Position numbers and translations under genes: made by a program | Source of the DNA: CAWCXF01 sp963799455 | GTDB lineage: Bacteria; Pseudomonadota; Alphaproteobacteria; Rhodobacterales; Rhodobacteraceae | Length of the DNA: 64,000 nucleotides | Reading direction: 5' to 3' | NCBI GenBank assembly: GCA_963799455.1 | Contig: CAWCXF010000007.1 | Span: 62,001 to 126,000, forward strand | Shown: one piece after another, positions 8,751 to 17,170 of the stretch | How the letters are laid out: the number at the start of each line of letters is the position of its first letter | Position numbering within the stretch: the first letter of the stretch is position 1 | The notes under the pieces: generated by a model | What the model saw: only the letters and a program-made list of their open reading frames with translations | The model's database searches: none | Told to the model about the DNA's origin: nothing

Positions 8751-9779
8751 TCACTGATCGTCAAAGAGCCCGGCGGCAGGCGTTGCTTTGGGTATGTCCA
8801 TTCCAAGGTGCTGCCACCCGGCATCGTTCAGCATCCGCCCGCGTGCCGTTCGCGCCAGCAAGCCGAGCTGTATGAGGTAAGGCTCGACCACTTCCTCAAC
8901 CGTATCGCGAGGTTCCGACAGGCCCGCGGCCAGAGTTTCAACCCCGACAGGCCCACCCTTGTAGGTCGTCGCGATCATGGTGAGATAGCGCCGGTCCATC
9001 GCGTCCAGCCCCAGCCGGTCAATCTCCAGTTTGGTCAGCGCCTCATCGGCAATCGTCCGCGTCACACTGCCCGCTTTGCGCACTTGTGCAAAGTCGCGCA
9101 CCCGGCGCAGCAATCGTCCGGCCACGCGCGGTGTCCCTCTCGCCCGCCGGGCAATTTCCCGCGCGCCCGCTTCCTCGATTGCGAGGCCCAGCAACCTTGC
9201 GGCACGTGTCACGACGCGCAGCAACTCGTCCTCGGTGTAGAAATTGAGCCGCACCGGTATGCCGAAACGGTCACGCAAAGGGGTGGTCAGCAAACCCTGC
9301 CGCGTGGTCGCGCCGACCAGCGTGAATGGCGGCAAGTCGATCCTGACCGAGCGGGCCGATGGCCCCTCGCCTATCATGATATCGAGGGCGCGGTCCTCCA
9401 TCGCCGGGTAAAGCACTTCCTCGACCACCGGATTGAGGCGGTGGATCTCGTCGATGAACAGCACATCATTGGGTTCAAGATTGGTGAGCAACGCCGCCAG
9501 ATCTCCCGCCTTGGCGATCACTGGCCCGCTGGTGGCGCGAAACCCTGCGCCCAGTTCGCGGGCGATGATTTGCGCCAGTGTGGTTTTGCCGAGACCGGGA
9601 GGACCGAAGAACAAGGCGTGATCCATCGCCTCGCCCCGAGCCTTGGCCGCCTCGATAAAGACGGCGAGGTTTTCGCGCGCGGCTTCCTGACCGATGAATT
9701 CCGTCAGCGTTTTCGGGCGAAGCGCCGCATCCGGGTCTTCCGGCTGGCGGTCGGGGGAATGGATGGGCTGGTCGGTCAT
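8751..9779 (-). CDS. ruvB: Holliday junction branch migration helicase RuvB
   Basis: A 342-residue hexameric AAA+ motor that, with RuvA, drives Holliday-junction branch migration in recombinational repair. Visible motifs: LTEFIGQ, Walker A GPPGLGKTTL, Walker B FIDEIHRL, sensor-type GATTR, and the C-terminal winged helix that binds DNA (VEEVVEPYLIQLG). It has the normal family length. Its ATG overlaps the stop of the upstream membrane-protein gene (ATGA), so it is translated as the last gene of the ruvA operon. RuvC is not encoded here. Confidence 0.97.
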   Translation of the reverse strand: MTDQPIHSPDRQPEDPDAALRPKTLTEFIGQEAARENLAVFIEAAKARGEAMDHALFFGPPGLGKTTLAQIIARELGAGFRATSGPVIAKAGDLAALLTNLEPNDVLFIDEIHRLNPVVEEVLYPAMEDRALDIMIGEGPSARSVRIDLPPFTLVGATTRQGLLTTPLRDRFGIPVRLNFYTEDELLRVVTRAARLLGLAIEEAGAREIARRARGTPRVAGRLLRRVRDFAQVRKAGSVTRTIADEALTKLEIDRLGLDAMDRRYLTMIATTYKGGPVGVETLAAGLSEPRDTVEEVVEPYLIQLGLLARTARGRMLNDAGWQHLGMDIPKATPAAGLFDDQ

Positions 9780-10333
9780 CTTGGGATTAGGATTTCCACA
9801 TTCGCTTCTGGCACTTTTTCAGCATGGAACATGCCTACTCCAAGCGTAACCGCTCCAAGTATCCAGCAAAGGCCAGAAACCCTACCTAATGCTGAACCGA
9901 GAAGCGCCAACCGCTTTGCGCTTCGAAATTCGGATCGATGTGTCGCCTCAAGTTCAGGCTCGCGCACTCCATGATATGCGACGGCAAGCCAATAGCCGAG
10001 TTGCTTTCTAATCTCAGGCATAATGCTTTGGTTGGCCCGTTGGTTGGCTACTCCGGTTAACAGCGCAAAGACTACACCAGCGGAAAAGAGGCTGCCTGCT
10101 GCCAAACGAGCTTCTAGCCCAAGACTTTCTAGCGAAAGAATTGATAGGCAAGCGGCACCGTTTATCACCAGTAGTGATGCAGTGAGCCACTTGTAAGAAT
10201 CTGTGTGTTGCTGGAGTGAAGCCTGTCGCAACTCTCCGAGCATTTTTGCCTCTTCGAGAGCCATAGTGCCGAGCAGCTCTGGATTGATCTCCAAGTCTTC
10301 GCGTTTGGTAGGGTGTTGAGAAGCTTCGCTCAA
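9776..10333 (-). CDS. Membrane protein of unknown function inside the ruvA-ruvB operon
   Basis: About 185 residues. A soluble N-terminal helix region (residues 1-45, LLGTMALEEAKMLGELRQ) is followed by two hydrophobic helices around residues 48-90 and a further hydrophobic segment near the C terminus (CWILGAVTLGVGMF). I do not recognise the family. The proposed start is TTG at 10333, which overlaps the stop of the preceding DsrE-like gene (TTGA); the ATG of MALEEAK further in is an alternative. The gene's 3' end overlaps the ruvB start. Base composition looks clearly more AT-rich than ruvB or the DsrE gene, hinting at acquisition. Confidence 0.6.
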   Translation of the reverse strand: MSEASQHPTKREDLEINPELLGTMALEEAKMLGELRQASLQQHTDSYKWLTASLLVINGAACLSILSLESLGLEARLAAGSLFSAGVVFALLTGVANQRANQSIMPEIRKQLGYWLAVAYHGVREPELEATHRSEFRSAKRLALLGSALGRVSGLCWILGAVTLGVGMFHAEKVPEANVEILIPR

Positions 10334-10875
10334 AACGGGTTCACCGTATAGCCCTGCTGCTGGAGCAGCACATGCGCGGTCATGGCGGAAAGCTCCATCT
10401 CGGCGCCCTTGATCAACTGGTCGGCAGTAACGCCCTGCGCGGCGGCGCTTTGGCCACAAACGATGACACGCACTCCGTGTTCCAGCATTTCGCGGACCAT
10501 CGCACCGCTCGCATTTGGTCCGCCCTCGCCTTCGCGCAAGGCCAGAGCCTCGTCCGTCAGCAGGTCGAGCACCGCAGGCCCGTGCACCACCACGGCCACG
10601 CGCATATTGGCCGGGTCCACCCCGTGCGCCGCGTGCATGTTGATAAACCGCGCCGCGCTTTCGAACCCGCGATTGCGCCGATCGCTCTCCGCGCGGTCAG
10701 CCACATCGAAACTGTGCGCAATCTCCCATGAGGCAGGGAAATCCTCCAGCCCCTCCACCGTCGCATGAGGGCCGAAATCCTCAAAGACCGGTCCGGTTTC
10801 GAAGCCTCCGGGAATGTCTTGCGCGGTGGCGGGTGCAACCAGCAGCAAGGCGAGAAGCGCTTGCAGTAATCTCAT
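10330..10875 (-). CDS. Exported DsrE/DsrF-like protein
   Basis: A 181-residue protein with a cleavable signal peptide (MRLLQALLALLLVAPATAQ). The mature part resembles the DsrE fold of sulfur-relay and peroxiredoxin-like proteins: a nucleotide-binding-like strand-helix RVAVVVHGPAV, then VRVIVCGQSAAAQG with the single conserved cysteine of the family. A periplasmic location is inferred. It sits inside the ruvA-ruvB operon, its stop overlapping the next gene's TTG start, and it begins 2 bases after the previous gene. A role in DNA repair is not indicated by its sequence. Confidence 0.7.
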   Translation of the reverse strand: MRLLQALLALLLVAPATAQDIPGGFETGPVFEDFGPHATVEGLEDFPASWEIAHSFDVADRAESDRRNRGFESAARFINMHAAHGVDPANMRVAVVVHGPAVLDLLTDEALALREGEGGPNASGAMVREMLEHGVRVIVCGQSAAAQGVTADQLIKGAEMELSAMTAHVLLQQQGYTVNPF

Positions 10876-10876
10876 A

Positions 10877-11236
10877 TCATTTCGCCCTCATTCGATCGAA
10901 TATCGCGGTCAGTCCGAACCAGACCAATGCGAAGGCGAACTGAAATATCGGCAGAAAGAGAAACAATAGCCCGCCCTGCGCATCCGCCGGAGAAATCCAG
11001 GCCATATAGATATATGACGCCGCACCGAACGCTGCCGATATTGCCGCACCGATGCCGGATGCAAGGGAGCTGCGACGCCGCAAACTCAGCAGCGCGACAG
11101 GAGCTATCGACCAAAGCAGTAGAGGCAGTCCCCAGAGCCACCAGCTCAGGGAATTGGGTTCCCCCATGTGCACCATCACCGCGATGGTCAGGACAGTGTA
11201 GAGCGCCAATATAAGCCGCCGCCAAGTTGCTTTCAT
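10877..11236 (-). CDS. Small four-helix membrane protein of unknown function
   Basis: A 119-residue hydrophobic protein with four likely transmembrane segments (starting LILALYTVLTIAVMV, WWLWGLPLLLW, GIGAAISAAFGAA and LLFLFLPIFQFAFALVW). The frame extends upstream over ruvA. The start is ATG at 11236, which shares one base with the ruvA stop (TAATG), so translation is coupled to ruvA. The DsrE-like gene follows after about 1 base. The family is unknown to me. Confidence 0.65.
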   Translation of the reverse strand: MKATWRRLILALYTVLTIAVMVHMGEPNSLSWWLWGLPLLLWSIAPVALLSLRRRSSLASGIGAAISAAFGAASYIYMAWISPADAQGGLLFLFLPIFQFAFALVWFGLTAIFDRMRAK

Positions 11237-11841
11237 TATCCCGCCGCCTTCTTCAATGCCACGCGGATCAGCTCGCCTTCGCCCGCTTCCTCGCCCAATT
11301 CTGCCTGAGCGCGGGCCACGGCTTGCGCGGCAACAGCAGGCTTGAACCCCAGGTTCTCCAACGCCGACACCGCATCCGCGCTCCCCTTGCCAGCCGGTGA
11401 TACGGCGAGCCCGGAGAAACCTGCGCCACCACCAGGCATCGCGCCCGCCTTGTCCTTCAATTCGTTGACGATGCGCCCGGCCAGTTTCGGCCCCACGCCC
11501 TGTGCGCGGGCAACCATCGCGGCATCGCCATTGCTGCACGCAGCTCGCAGTTCATCCGCAGACAGCGCGGACAGTATCGCCAGCGCCACTTTCGATCCCA
11601 CCCCCTGAACGCCGGTCAGCAACCGGAACCAGTCGCGTTCCCCTGCCTCGGCAAAACCGAGCAAGCGCATGTCGTTTTCCGACACTTGCAAATCGGTGTA
11701 AACCGTGGCCGTCTCGCCGCGCTCCCCGAAGCTGGCGAGCGTCTTGGTCGAGCAGTGGACCAGATAACCGACGCCGCCCACGTCAATCACCGCCCAGTCC
11801 GCGCCGGTTTCGTCCAGCAGCCCTTTCAGCTTCGCAATCAT
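11236..11841 (-). CDS. ruvA: Holliday junction branch migration protein RuvA
   Basis: A 201-residue DNA-binding subunit that binds four-way junctions as a tetramer and loads RuvB. Features: N-terminal OB fold (MIAKLKGLLDE, VGGVGY), helix-hairpin-helix motifs (LLTGVQGVGSKVAL and RAQGVGPKLAGRIV), and a C-terminal RuvB-contacting domain (DAVSALENLGF). The start at 11841 begins the conserved MIAKL. The open frame upstream of it has no family match. It is the first gene of a five-gene operon ending in ruvB. No ruvC is found upstream. Confidence 0.96.
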   Translation of the reverse strand: MIAKLKGLLDETGADWAVIDVGGVGYLVHCSTKTLASFGERGETATVYTDLQVSENDMRLLGFAEAGERDWFRLLTGVQGVGSKVALAILSALSADELRAACSNGDAAMVARAQGVGPKLAGRIVNELKDKAGAMPGGGAGFSGLAVSPAGKGSADAVSALENLGFKPAVAAQAVARAQAELGEEAGEGELIRVALKKAAG

Positions 11842-11989
11842 GCCGGTCCCTCGTCCATGCTTTGTTCCTGCCTGCTGCCAGCCGGATTGTGAAGCCTTTC
11901 GTTGGCCGATGTCCGCAAAATCGAAGCGCCCCGGCCCGCACAATGGGCCGAAGTGTCACACATGTCACACGGTTCAAGGAGCAAAAAGC

Positions 11990-12136
11990 ATGGGTTACGA
12001 TAATCCAGACCCTACTCCGAGGATTGGCAGCGCTCGCCAAAGCTCACACACACAAATGACCATCGGGTTATCGTGCCACAAAAGCCTTGCGGTAGGAAAA
12101 TCTGCGCTTGCTCGACACGGCATCCAATTGCGCTAA
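11990..12136 (+). CDS. Possible small ORF before aroC
   Basis: A 48-residue reading frame whose ATG follows a strong ribosome-binding site (AAGGAG, 8-base spacing) and whose stop lies 11 bases before aroC. The product (starting MGYDNPDPTP) resembles nothing I know and has no membrane or signal segment. The rest of the 306-base gap between ruvA and aroC shows only a direct repeat of TGTCACA (about 11954-11969). Since aroC next door is full of indels, this could also be the start of a longer, frame-broken gene or a leader peptide. Confidence 0.3.
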   Translation: MGYDNPDPTPRIGSARQSSHTQMTIGLSCHKSLAVGKSALARHGIQLR

Positions 12137-12147
12137 GGATTGCGCGC

Positions 12148-13235
12148 ATGAGCTGGAACACATTTGGACGGGTATTGCGCTTTACCACCTGGGGCGAAAG
12201 CCACGGCCCGGCGCTTGGCGCGGTGGTGGACGGGTGCCCGCCGGGCATAGCGCTGGACGAGAAAATCATTCAGCCCTTCCTTGATGCGCGCAAGCCGGGA
12301 CAGAACAAGTTCACGACGCAGCGGCAAGAGGCCGATCTGGTCCGCATCCTTTCGGGTGTGTTTGATGGCCCCGATGGGTGCCAGCGTACGACCGGCACAC
12401 CGATCAGCCTGATGATCGAGAACACCGATCAACGCTCGAAGGATTATTCCGGGATCGCCAGTTCCTATCGCCCCGGCCATGCCGATTACGCCTATGATGC
12501 GAAGTATGGCTTTCGCGATTATCGCGGCGGCGGGCGGTATCCGCGCGAGAGACGGCGGCGCGCGTGGCGGCAGGTGCGGTGGCCCGGCTGATCGTGCCCG
12601 AGGTGTACGATCACCGCGTATGTCAGCCAGATCGGCGATGACCGCGATTGACTGGTCCGCCATTGATCTTGCACCATTCACGACAATCCCTTCTGGTGCC
12701 CTGACCCGGCAGCGGCCAAACGCTGGGAAGCGCTGGTCGATGATGCCCGCAAGGCCGGGTCATCACTGGGCGCGGTGGTCGAATGCGTTGCGACCGGCGT
12801 TCCGGCGGGATGGGGCGCGCCTGTTTATGCCAAGCTGGATGCGGATCTTGCCGCGGTATGATGGGGATCAACGCGGTCAAGGGCGTGGAGATCGGTGACG
12901 GCTTCGATGCCGCGCGCCTGACCGGCGAACAGAACGCCGATCCGATGCGGCCGGGCGATAAGGCGAAGGCCCGCAATTCAACGCCAATCACGCGGGCGGC
13001 ATCTGCGGGCGGTATCTCTACCGGACAACCGGTGGTGTGCCGGGTTGCGTTCAAGCCGACCAGTTCGATCCTTACCCCGGTCGAGACGATCGACCGCGAT
13101 GGCGATGCGACCGAGATCCGCACCAAGGGTCGCCATGATCCGTGCGTCGGTATTCGCGGTACGCCGGTTGTCGAAGCGATGATGGCGCTGGTTCTGGCCG
13201 ATCACAAGTTGCTGCACCGGGCGCAATGCGGCTAA
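12148..13235 (+). pseudogene. aroC: Chorismate synthase, interrupted by multiple indels
   Basis: Chorismate synthase makes chorismate from EPSP, the last step of the shikimate pathway. Residues 1-~131 are in frame from ATG at 12148 (GRVLRFTTWGESHGP, SLMIENTDQRSKDYS, YRPGHADYAYDAKYG). After YRGGGR, near 12540, the frame is lost. The remaining protein can be followed by hopping frames: ETAARVAAGAVARLIVPEV, ITAYVSQIGDD, IDWSAIDL, NPFWCPDPAAAKRWEALVDD, MMGINAVKGVEIGDGF, ISTGQPVV, then an uninterrupted C terminus to 13235. Breaks fall near 12541, 12606, 12644, 12680, 12855, 12965 and 13000. All conserved segments persist, so this looks like bad sequence or very recent decay, not an old pseudogene. 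Confidence 0.85.
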
Positions 13236-13336
13236 GGCAGGGTGATCAGGGGCTGCCTGGTTAAAGGCCGGGCGATCACGGCTGGGTGGGTGAGGCCGGC
13301 GCGGGTAAAAACCGGAAGGCATTGTTCGGGCGGGAG

Positions 13337-13360
13337 GGCTGAGAGGCTGAGAGGCTGAGA
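13337..13360. repeat. Short tandem repeat, 3 x 8 bp
   Basis: Three perfect head-to-tail copies of GGCTGAGA between the end of aroC and a small minus-strand gene. No gene or hairpin accounts for it. Confidence 0.85.
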
Positions 13361-13392
13361 GTGTGGGGCTAAAGCAAGTCTGGCGTCGCTGC

Positions 13393-13641
13393 TTATTTGC
13401 CGTCGCGCCACTTCCATTCCCTGTCGGTTCGCGACCGCGCGACCATTAGCAGCGCTGCGCTCGCCACCAGCATAACCAGACCGAATATGATCGGTGAACG
13501 CTCGGCAAAGAACGCAGCCGACAGCGCGACGACGGCCACGTAAATGCCCAGCACCAGCCAGCCTTCCCACGCAATTGGAAAGCCGACGCCGTAGCCAAAC
13601 CGCTTCACCGGGAACCAGGGCTTTTTCTTTGCGTCTTGCAT
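13393..13641 (-). CDS. Small membrane protein of unknown function (two helices)
   Basis: About 82 residues: a basic, aromatic N terminus (MQDAKKKPWFPVKRFGYG) and two hydrophobic helices (GWLVLGIYVAVVALSAAFF and IIFGLVMLVASAALLMV), with a charged C terminus. A GGAG element sits 6 bases before ATG 13641, which decides the start over the in-frame ATG at 13653. Similar small proteins occur widely in sphingomonads, but I cannot name the family. It is probably an inner-membrane protein. Confidence 0.65.
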   Translation of the reverse strand: MQDAKKKPWFPVKRFGYGVGFPIAWEGWLVLGIYVAVVALSAAFFAERSPIIFGLVMLVASAALLMVARSRTDREWKWRDGK

Positions 13642-13764
13642 CGTCTGCTCCACGTATCGGCTCGCCGCATCGACGGCTGGTCAAGGATACACGCAAGCGT
13701 ATCGCTCGCAAGCTTTGCGGCGAAACCCGGACAATCCGAACAGTGCCATAGTCTGGCGCCCTGT

Positions 13765-13828
13765 CTTCGTGGCCCAACCTTTCTTCGTGGCCCGCCCTTT
13801 GCCTTGCAGCCCCACCTTTGCCTTGCAG
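13765..13828. repeat. Paired short direct repeats upstream of a membrane-protein gene
   Basis: Two copies of CTTCGTGGCCC (13765 and 13783), immediately followed by two copies of CTTTGCCTTGCAG (13797 and 13816). They lie in the gap between the divergent genes at 13641 and 13886. Confidence 0.7.
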
Positions 13829-13885
13829 AATGCAGGCTTTCCCATAACAAAGACCATTCAGGATCACTGGGGGGCGAGGCCGGTT

Positions 13886-14551
13886 ATGTATGATGCAATG
13901 CTTACGGCACACGGGGCATCGGGCTTTCTCGGCCTGTTTGCAGCCGTCTTGTCGATTGCCACCCGCCTGGTTGCATTGCCTCATCAATGGCACGTTCTTG
14001 CCGGCCGCATATTTGTCGCAGGGATGGTCGGCGTAGGATTGACCGGACTTGTCATCACCTGGGTCGAATGGAACCCTTTCCTCCTCAGCCTTGCCATCTT
14101 CGTGCTGTATCTTGCCGTCATGGGCTGGCGATACGCCAGAGAGCGCAAGCCGATGAACGGGCCGCTCGACAAGGCCGTGGCCGTGCTTTCGACCATGGCG
14201 TTCGTCACCATGATCCTCGTGGGTATCTATCTGGTCACCCGGGGCCAGGGGGCCGGGATCATCATGGCGGTTTTCGGCACCATCGGTGTTCTTCACGCCA
14301 TTATTGATGTGCGCGGGGCCTTCGGGAGCGGGGTCACCGGCAAAAATCGTGTTGCCGCCCACCTCTCGCGCATGATCGGGGGTACGATTGCCGCGCTAAC
14401 GGCGTTCCTGCTGATCCAGTTTCAGACAAGCTCGATCATCGTCTGGTTGGCGCCGGCCGCCGTGCTCACGCCGGTCATCTCCTACTGGAAATATCTCATC
14501 AGAAAAGGCGGCGGGCTTCATCGTAACGCCTTCCCCGACCGCACCCACTGA
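13886..14551 (+). CDS. Multi-pass membrane protein of unknown function (DUF2306-like topology)
   Basis: A 221-residue protein with about seven hydrophobic segments, beginning AMLTAHGASGFLGLFAAV, and charged loops (RYARERKPMNGPLDK). The His near the start of helix 1 and the spacing of helices resemble small heme-binding-like or DUF2306-type membrane proteins, but this is only a topology impression. The frame is open upstream, to 13715, in low-complexity repeat sequence; ATG at 13886, after a purine-rich GGGGGGCGAGG stretch, is preferred. It is a single gene. Confidence 0.6.
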   Translation: MYDAMLTAHGASGFLGLFAAVLSIATRLVALPHQWHVLAGRIFVAGMVGVGLTGLVITWVEWNPFLLSLAIFVLYLAVMGWRYARERKPMNGPLDKAVAVLSTMAFVTMILVGIYLVTRGQGAGIIMAVFGTIGVLHAIIDVRGAFGSGVTGKNRVAAHLSRMIGGTIAALTAFLLIQFQTSSIIVWLAPAAVLTPVISYWKYLIRKGGGLHRNAFPDRTH

Positions 14552-14687
14552 GATCGCATTATTCGAACCGCTTTGGCCCTTCGCGCAGGTTTGCCAGCGC
14601 CACACCCGCTGATCAGGCGGCAATCGTGACAAACCGTGCCCCATTGCGGCCCGTGCGAGGGATCACCCAAAGCCTTGCCCCGTTGGT

Positions 14688-14718
14688 TTGACGAGCGACC
14701 TTGCTGGTTTGCGATAAA
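14688..14718 (+). promoter_or_regulatory. Possible katG promoter
   Basis: TTGACG (14688-14693) and GATAAA (14713-14718) are separated by 19 bases, about 110 bases before the katG ATG. The AT-rich stretch after it (14726-14757) holds two near-copies of an ATCGAT/ATCAAT element that might bind a regulator such as OxyR. This is weak evidence: spacing is long and no consensus OxyR tetrad is visible. Confidence 0.25.
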
Positions 14719-14825
14719 ACGCCTTAGTCGATCAATAACGCCCGTTTAATCGATTGGACGAAGCGAGCAACAAGGTTCATCCCGTCCTTAACCTTAGACA
14801 GAACCCAATCAGGAGAATTGAAACC

Positions 14826-17042
14826 ATGGATGCGAAAACCGGCGATATCAGCGGCTGTCCCTTTGGCGGAGACGGCACGACCCGCTCCCTTCTTGGGCGC
14901 ACCAACCGTGACTGGTGGCCTGACCAGCTCAATCTTGAAATCCTGACCGAAGGTGGCCGCGCGGCGGACCCGATGGACGATGATTTCGATTATTGCGAAG
15001 CCTTCAACGCGATCGACTACACCGCGCTTAAAGCCGATCTCACCGCCCTGATGACCGATAGCCAGGATTTCTGGCCCGCCGATTACGGCCATTACGGTCC
15101 TTTCTTCATCCGCATGGCCTGGCACGCGGCCGGAACCTATCGCACCGGCGATGGCCGCGGTGGCTCCTCCAGCGGCCAGCAGCGGTTTGCACCGCTCAAT
15201 TCCTGGCCCGACAACGGCAATCTCGACAAGGCACGCCGCCTGTTGTGGCCGATCAAGCAGAAATACGGCAAGCACATCAGCTGGGCCGATCTGTTCATCC
15301 TCACCGGCAATGTCGCCATCGAAAGCATGGGCGGCCCCGTCTTTGGCTTTGGCGGCGGTCGCGCCGACGTGTTCGATCCCGAAACCGTCTATTGGGGTAC
15401 GGAAGAACAGTGGGTGGATGAAGGCGTCGAGACGCGCATTATTCCCGATGCCGGCAAGGCGCTCGAAAACCCGCTGGCCGCGATCCAGATGGGTCTCATT
15501 TACGTCAATCCCGAAGGACCGGGCGGCAACCCGCACGATCCAGAAGGCATGGCCCGCGACATGCGCGAAACCTTTGCGCGTATGGCCATGAATGACGAGG
15601 AAACCGTTGCTCTTACCGCTGGCGGTCACGCCTTTGGCAAGGCGCATGGTGCCAAACCTTCCGATACCTTCGGGTCCGCACCGGAAGGCGAAAACCTGCA
15701 TTCGATGGGTTTTGGCTGGCTCACCGATCCAGAAGAGATCGGCAAGGGTCACATCACGACGTCGGGCATCGAGGGCGCATGGACGCCCAACCCGACGCAG
15801 TGGGGCGGCGACTATTTCCGCCTGCTGTTCAAGTATGAATACGAATTGGTGCAAAGCCCGGCTGGCGCAAACCAGTGGCAACCGGTCGATGCCGAAGAAG
15901 CCGACATGGCACCTGACGCACGGGACCCGAACAAGAAGGTTCCCACCATGATGACCACCGCCGACATGGCCTTGAAGCGGGACCCGGAATATCGCAAGAT
16001 TTCCGAGCGTTTCCGCGATGATCAGGCGGCACTCGACGACGCCTTTGCCCGCGCCTGGTTCAAACTGTGCCACCGCGACATGGGTCCAAAAGTCCGCTAC
16101 CTCGGGCCGGAAGTTCCGGCCGAAGACCTGATCTGGCAGGACCCTGTGCCCGCTGGCGCCAAGGTTTCCGACAGTGCAGTGTCCGACTTCAGGGCCAAGG
16201 TTCTGGATAGCGGCCTTTCGGTTCGCGAACTTGTGAAGGCGGCCTGGGCTTCGGCCTCGACCTATCGCAATTCCGACCACCGCGGCGGTGCCAATGGCGC
16301 CCGTATCCGCCTTGCGCCACAAAAGGACTGGGCGGTAAACGATCCGGCGGAACTGACCAGGGTTCTGACCAAGCTCGATGAACTGCGCGGCGATATGTCG
16401 ATGGCCGACGCCATCGTGGTTGCCGGCTCGGCCGCTGTCGAGAAAGCGGCAAGGGACGCAGGGTTCGACATCACCGTGCCGGTCACGACAGGCCGCGGCG
16501 ATGCCACCCAGGAACAGACCGACGCGGAAAGCTTCGAACCGCTCGAGCCGTTTGCTGATGGTTTCCGCAACTATCTGCGGACAAAGGCTTCGGTAAAGAC
16601 CGAGGACATGCTGATCGACCGCGCGCATCTGCTCGGTTTGTCGATTCCGGAAATGACCGTTCTGGTTGGTGGGATGCGTGTTTTGGGTGCGGTGAGTGGT
16701 CATGCCGATCATGGTTCGAACATCGGCGTACTGACCGAGCGTCCGGGCCAGCTCACCAACGACTTCTTCGTCAACCTGCTCGAGATGGGTACCTTGTGGA
16801 CGGTGGTCGACGAGAGCGGCGACGAGGAATTCGTCGGCAAATGCCGCAAGTCCGGCGAGGAGAAGTGGCGGGCAACGCGCACTGACCTCGTGTTCGGATC
16901 GAACTCACGCCTGCGTGCTGTCGCGGAAGTCTATGCCGAAAATGGCCACGAAGAGAAATTCGTGCGCGATTTCGTCAAGGCCTGGACCAAGGTGATGAAC
17001 GCCGACCGGTTCGACCTGAGATACGCCAAGTACCACGGCTAG
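14826..17042 (+). CDS. katG: Catalase-peroxidase KatG
   Basis: A 738-residue bifunctional heme catalase-peroxidase that destroys hydrogen peroxide. The distal triad Arg96, Trp99 and His100 lies in RMAWHAAGTYR. Trp99, Tyr226 (GLIYVNPEG) and Met253 form the covalent Met-Tyr-Trp adduct needed for catalase activity. The proximal heme ligand is His268 (GGHAFGKAHG). The second, heme-free half of the duplicated fold starts near residue 430. The length is normal. The start at 14826 has a GGAG ribosome-binding site 10 bases upstream. The gene is monocistronic, ended by a terminator at 17100-17130. Confidence 0.97.
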   Translation: MDAKTGDISGCPFGGDGTTRSLLGRTNRDWWPDQLNLEILTEGGRAADPMDDDFDYCEAFNAIDYTALKADLTALMTDSQDFWPADYGHYGPFFIRMAWHAAGTYRTGDGRGGSSSGQQRFAPLNSWPDNGNLDKARRLLWPIKQKYGKHISWADLFILTGNVAIESMGGPVFGFGGGRADVFDPETVYWGTEEQWVDEGVETRIIPDAGKALENPLAAIQMGLIYVNPEGPGGNPHDPEGMARDMRETFARMAMNDEETVALTAGGHAFGKAHGAKPSDTFGSAPEGENLHSMGFGWLTDPEEIGKGHITTSGIEGAWTPNPTQWGGDYFRLLFKYEYELVQSPAGANQWQPVDAEEADMAPDARDPNKKVPTMMTTADMALKRDPEYRKISERFRDDQAALDDAFARAWFKLCHRDMGPKVRYLGPEVPAEDLIWQDPVPAGAKVSDSAVSDFRAKVLDSGLSVRELVKAAWASASTYRNSDHRGGANGARIRLAPQKDWAVNDPAELTRVLTKLDELRGDMSMADAIVVAGSAAVEKAARDAGFDITVPVTTGRGDATQEQTDAESFEPLEPFADGFRNYLRTKASVKTEDMLIDRAHLLGLSIPEMTVLVGGMRVLGAVSGHADHGSNIGVLTERPGQLTNDFFVNLLEMGTLWTVVDESGDEEFVGKCRKSGEEKWRATRTDLVFGSNSRLRAVAEVYAENGHEEKFVRDFVKAWTKVMNADRFDLRYAKYHG

Positions 17043-17099
17043 ACACAGTATCTGGAGCCGGTCCCGAACTCCCCCACGTTCGGACCGGCACCGCGATAG

Positions 17100-17130
17100 C
17101 CCCCGGCAGAAATGTCGGGGGTTATTGTTT
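17100..17130 (+). terminator. Rho-independent terminator after katG
   Basis: A nine-base-pair GC stem (CCCCCGGCA / TGTCGGGGG, one G-U pair) with a 4-base loop is followed by a T-rich tail (TTATTGTTT). Confidence 0.8.
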
Positions 17131-17170
17131 GCGCTATCGCGACAGGGGACCACCCGTTAAGGGCGCGGCG

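Noticed and set aside
8808..9974. 388-codon plus-strand frame opposite ruvB
   Set aside because: Antisense to RuvB and to the next gene; no motif and no start context.
13232..14362. 376-codon minus-strand frame from aroC end into the membrane protein gene
   Set aside because: Overlaps two better-supported genes, runs through the short repeats, shows no domain.
14724..16712. 662-codon minus-strand frame opposite katG
   Set aside because: It is fully antisense to a well-conserved enzyme, has no family resemblance and no ribosome-binding site; high GC makes such shadow frames common.
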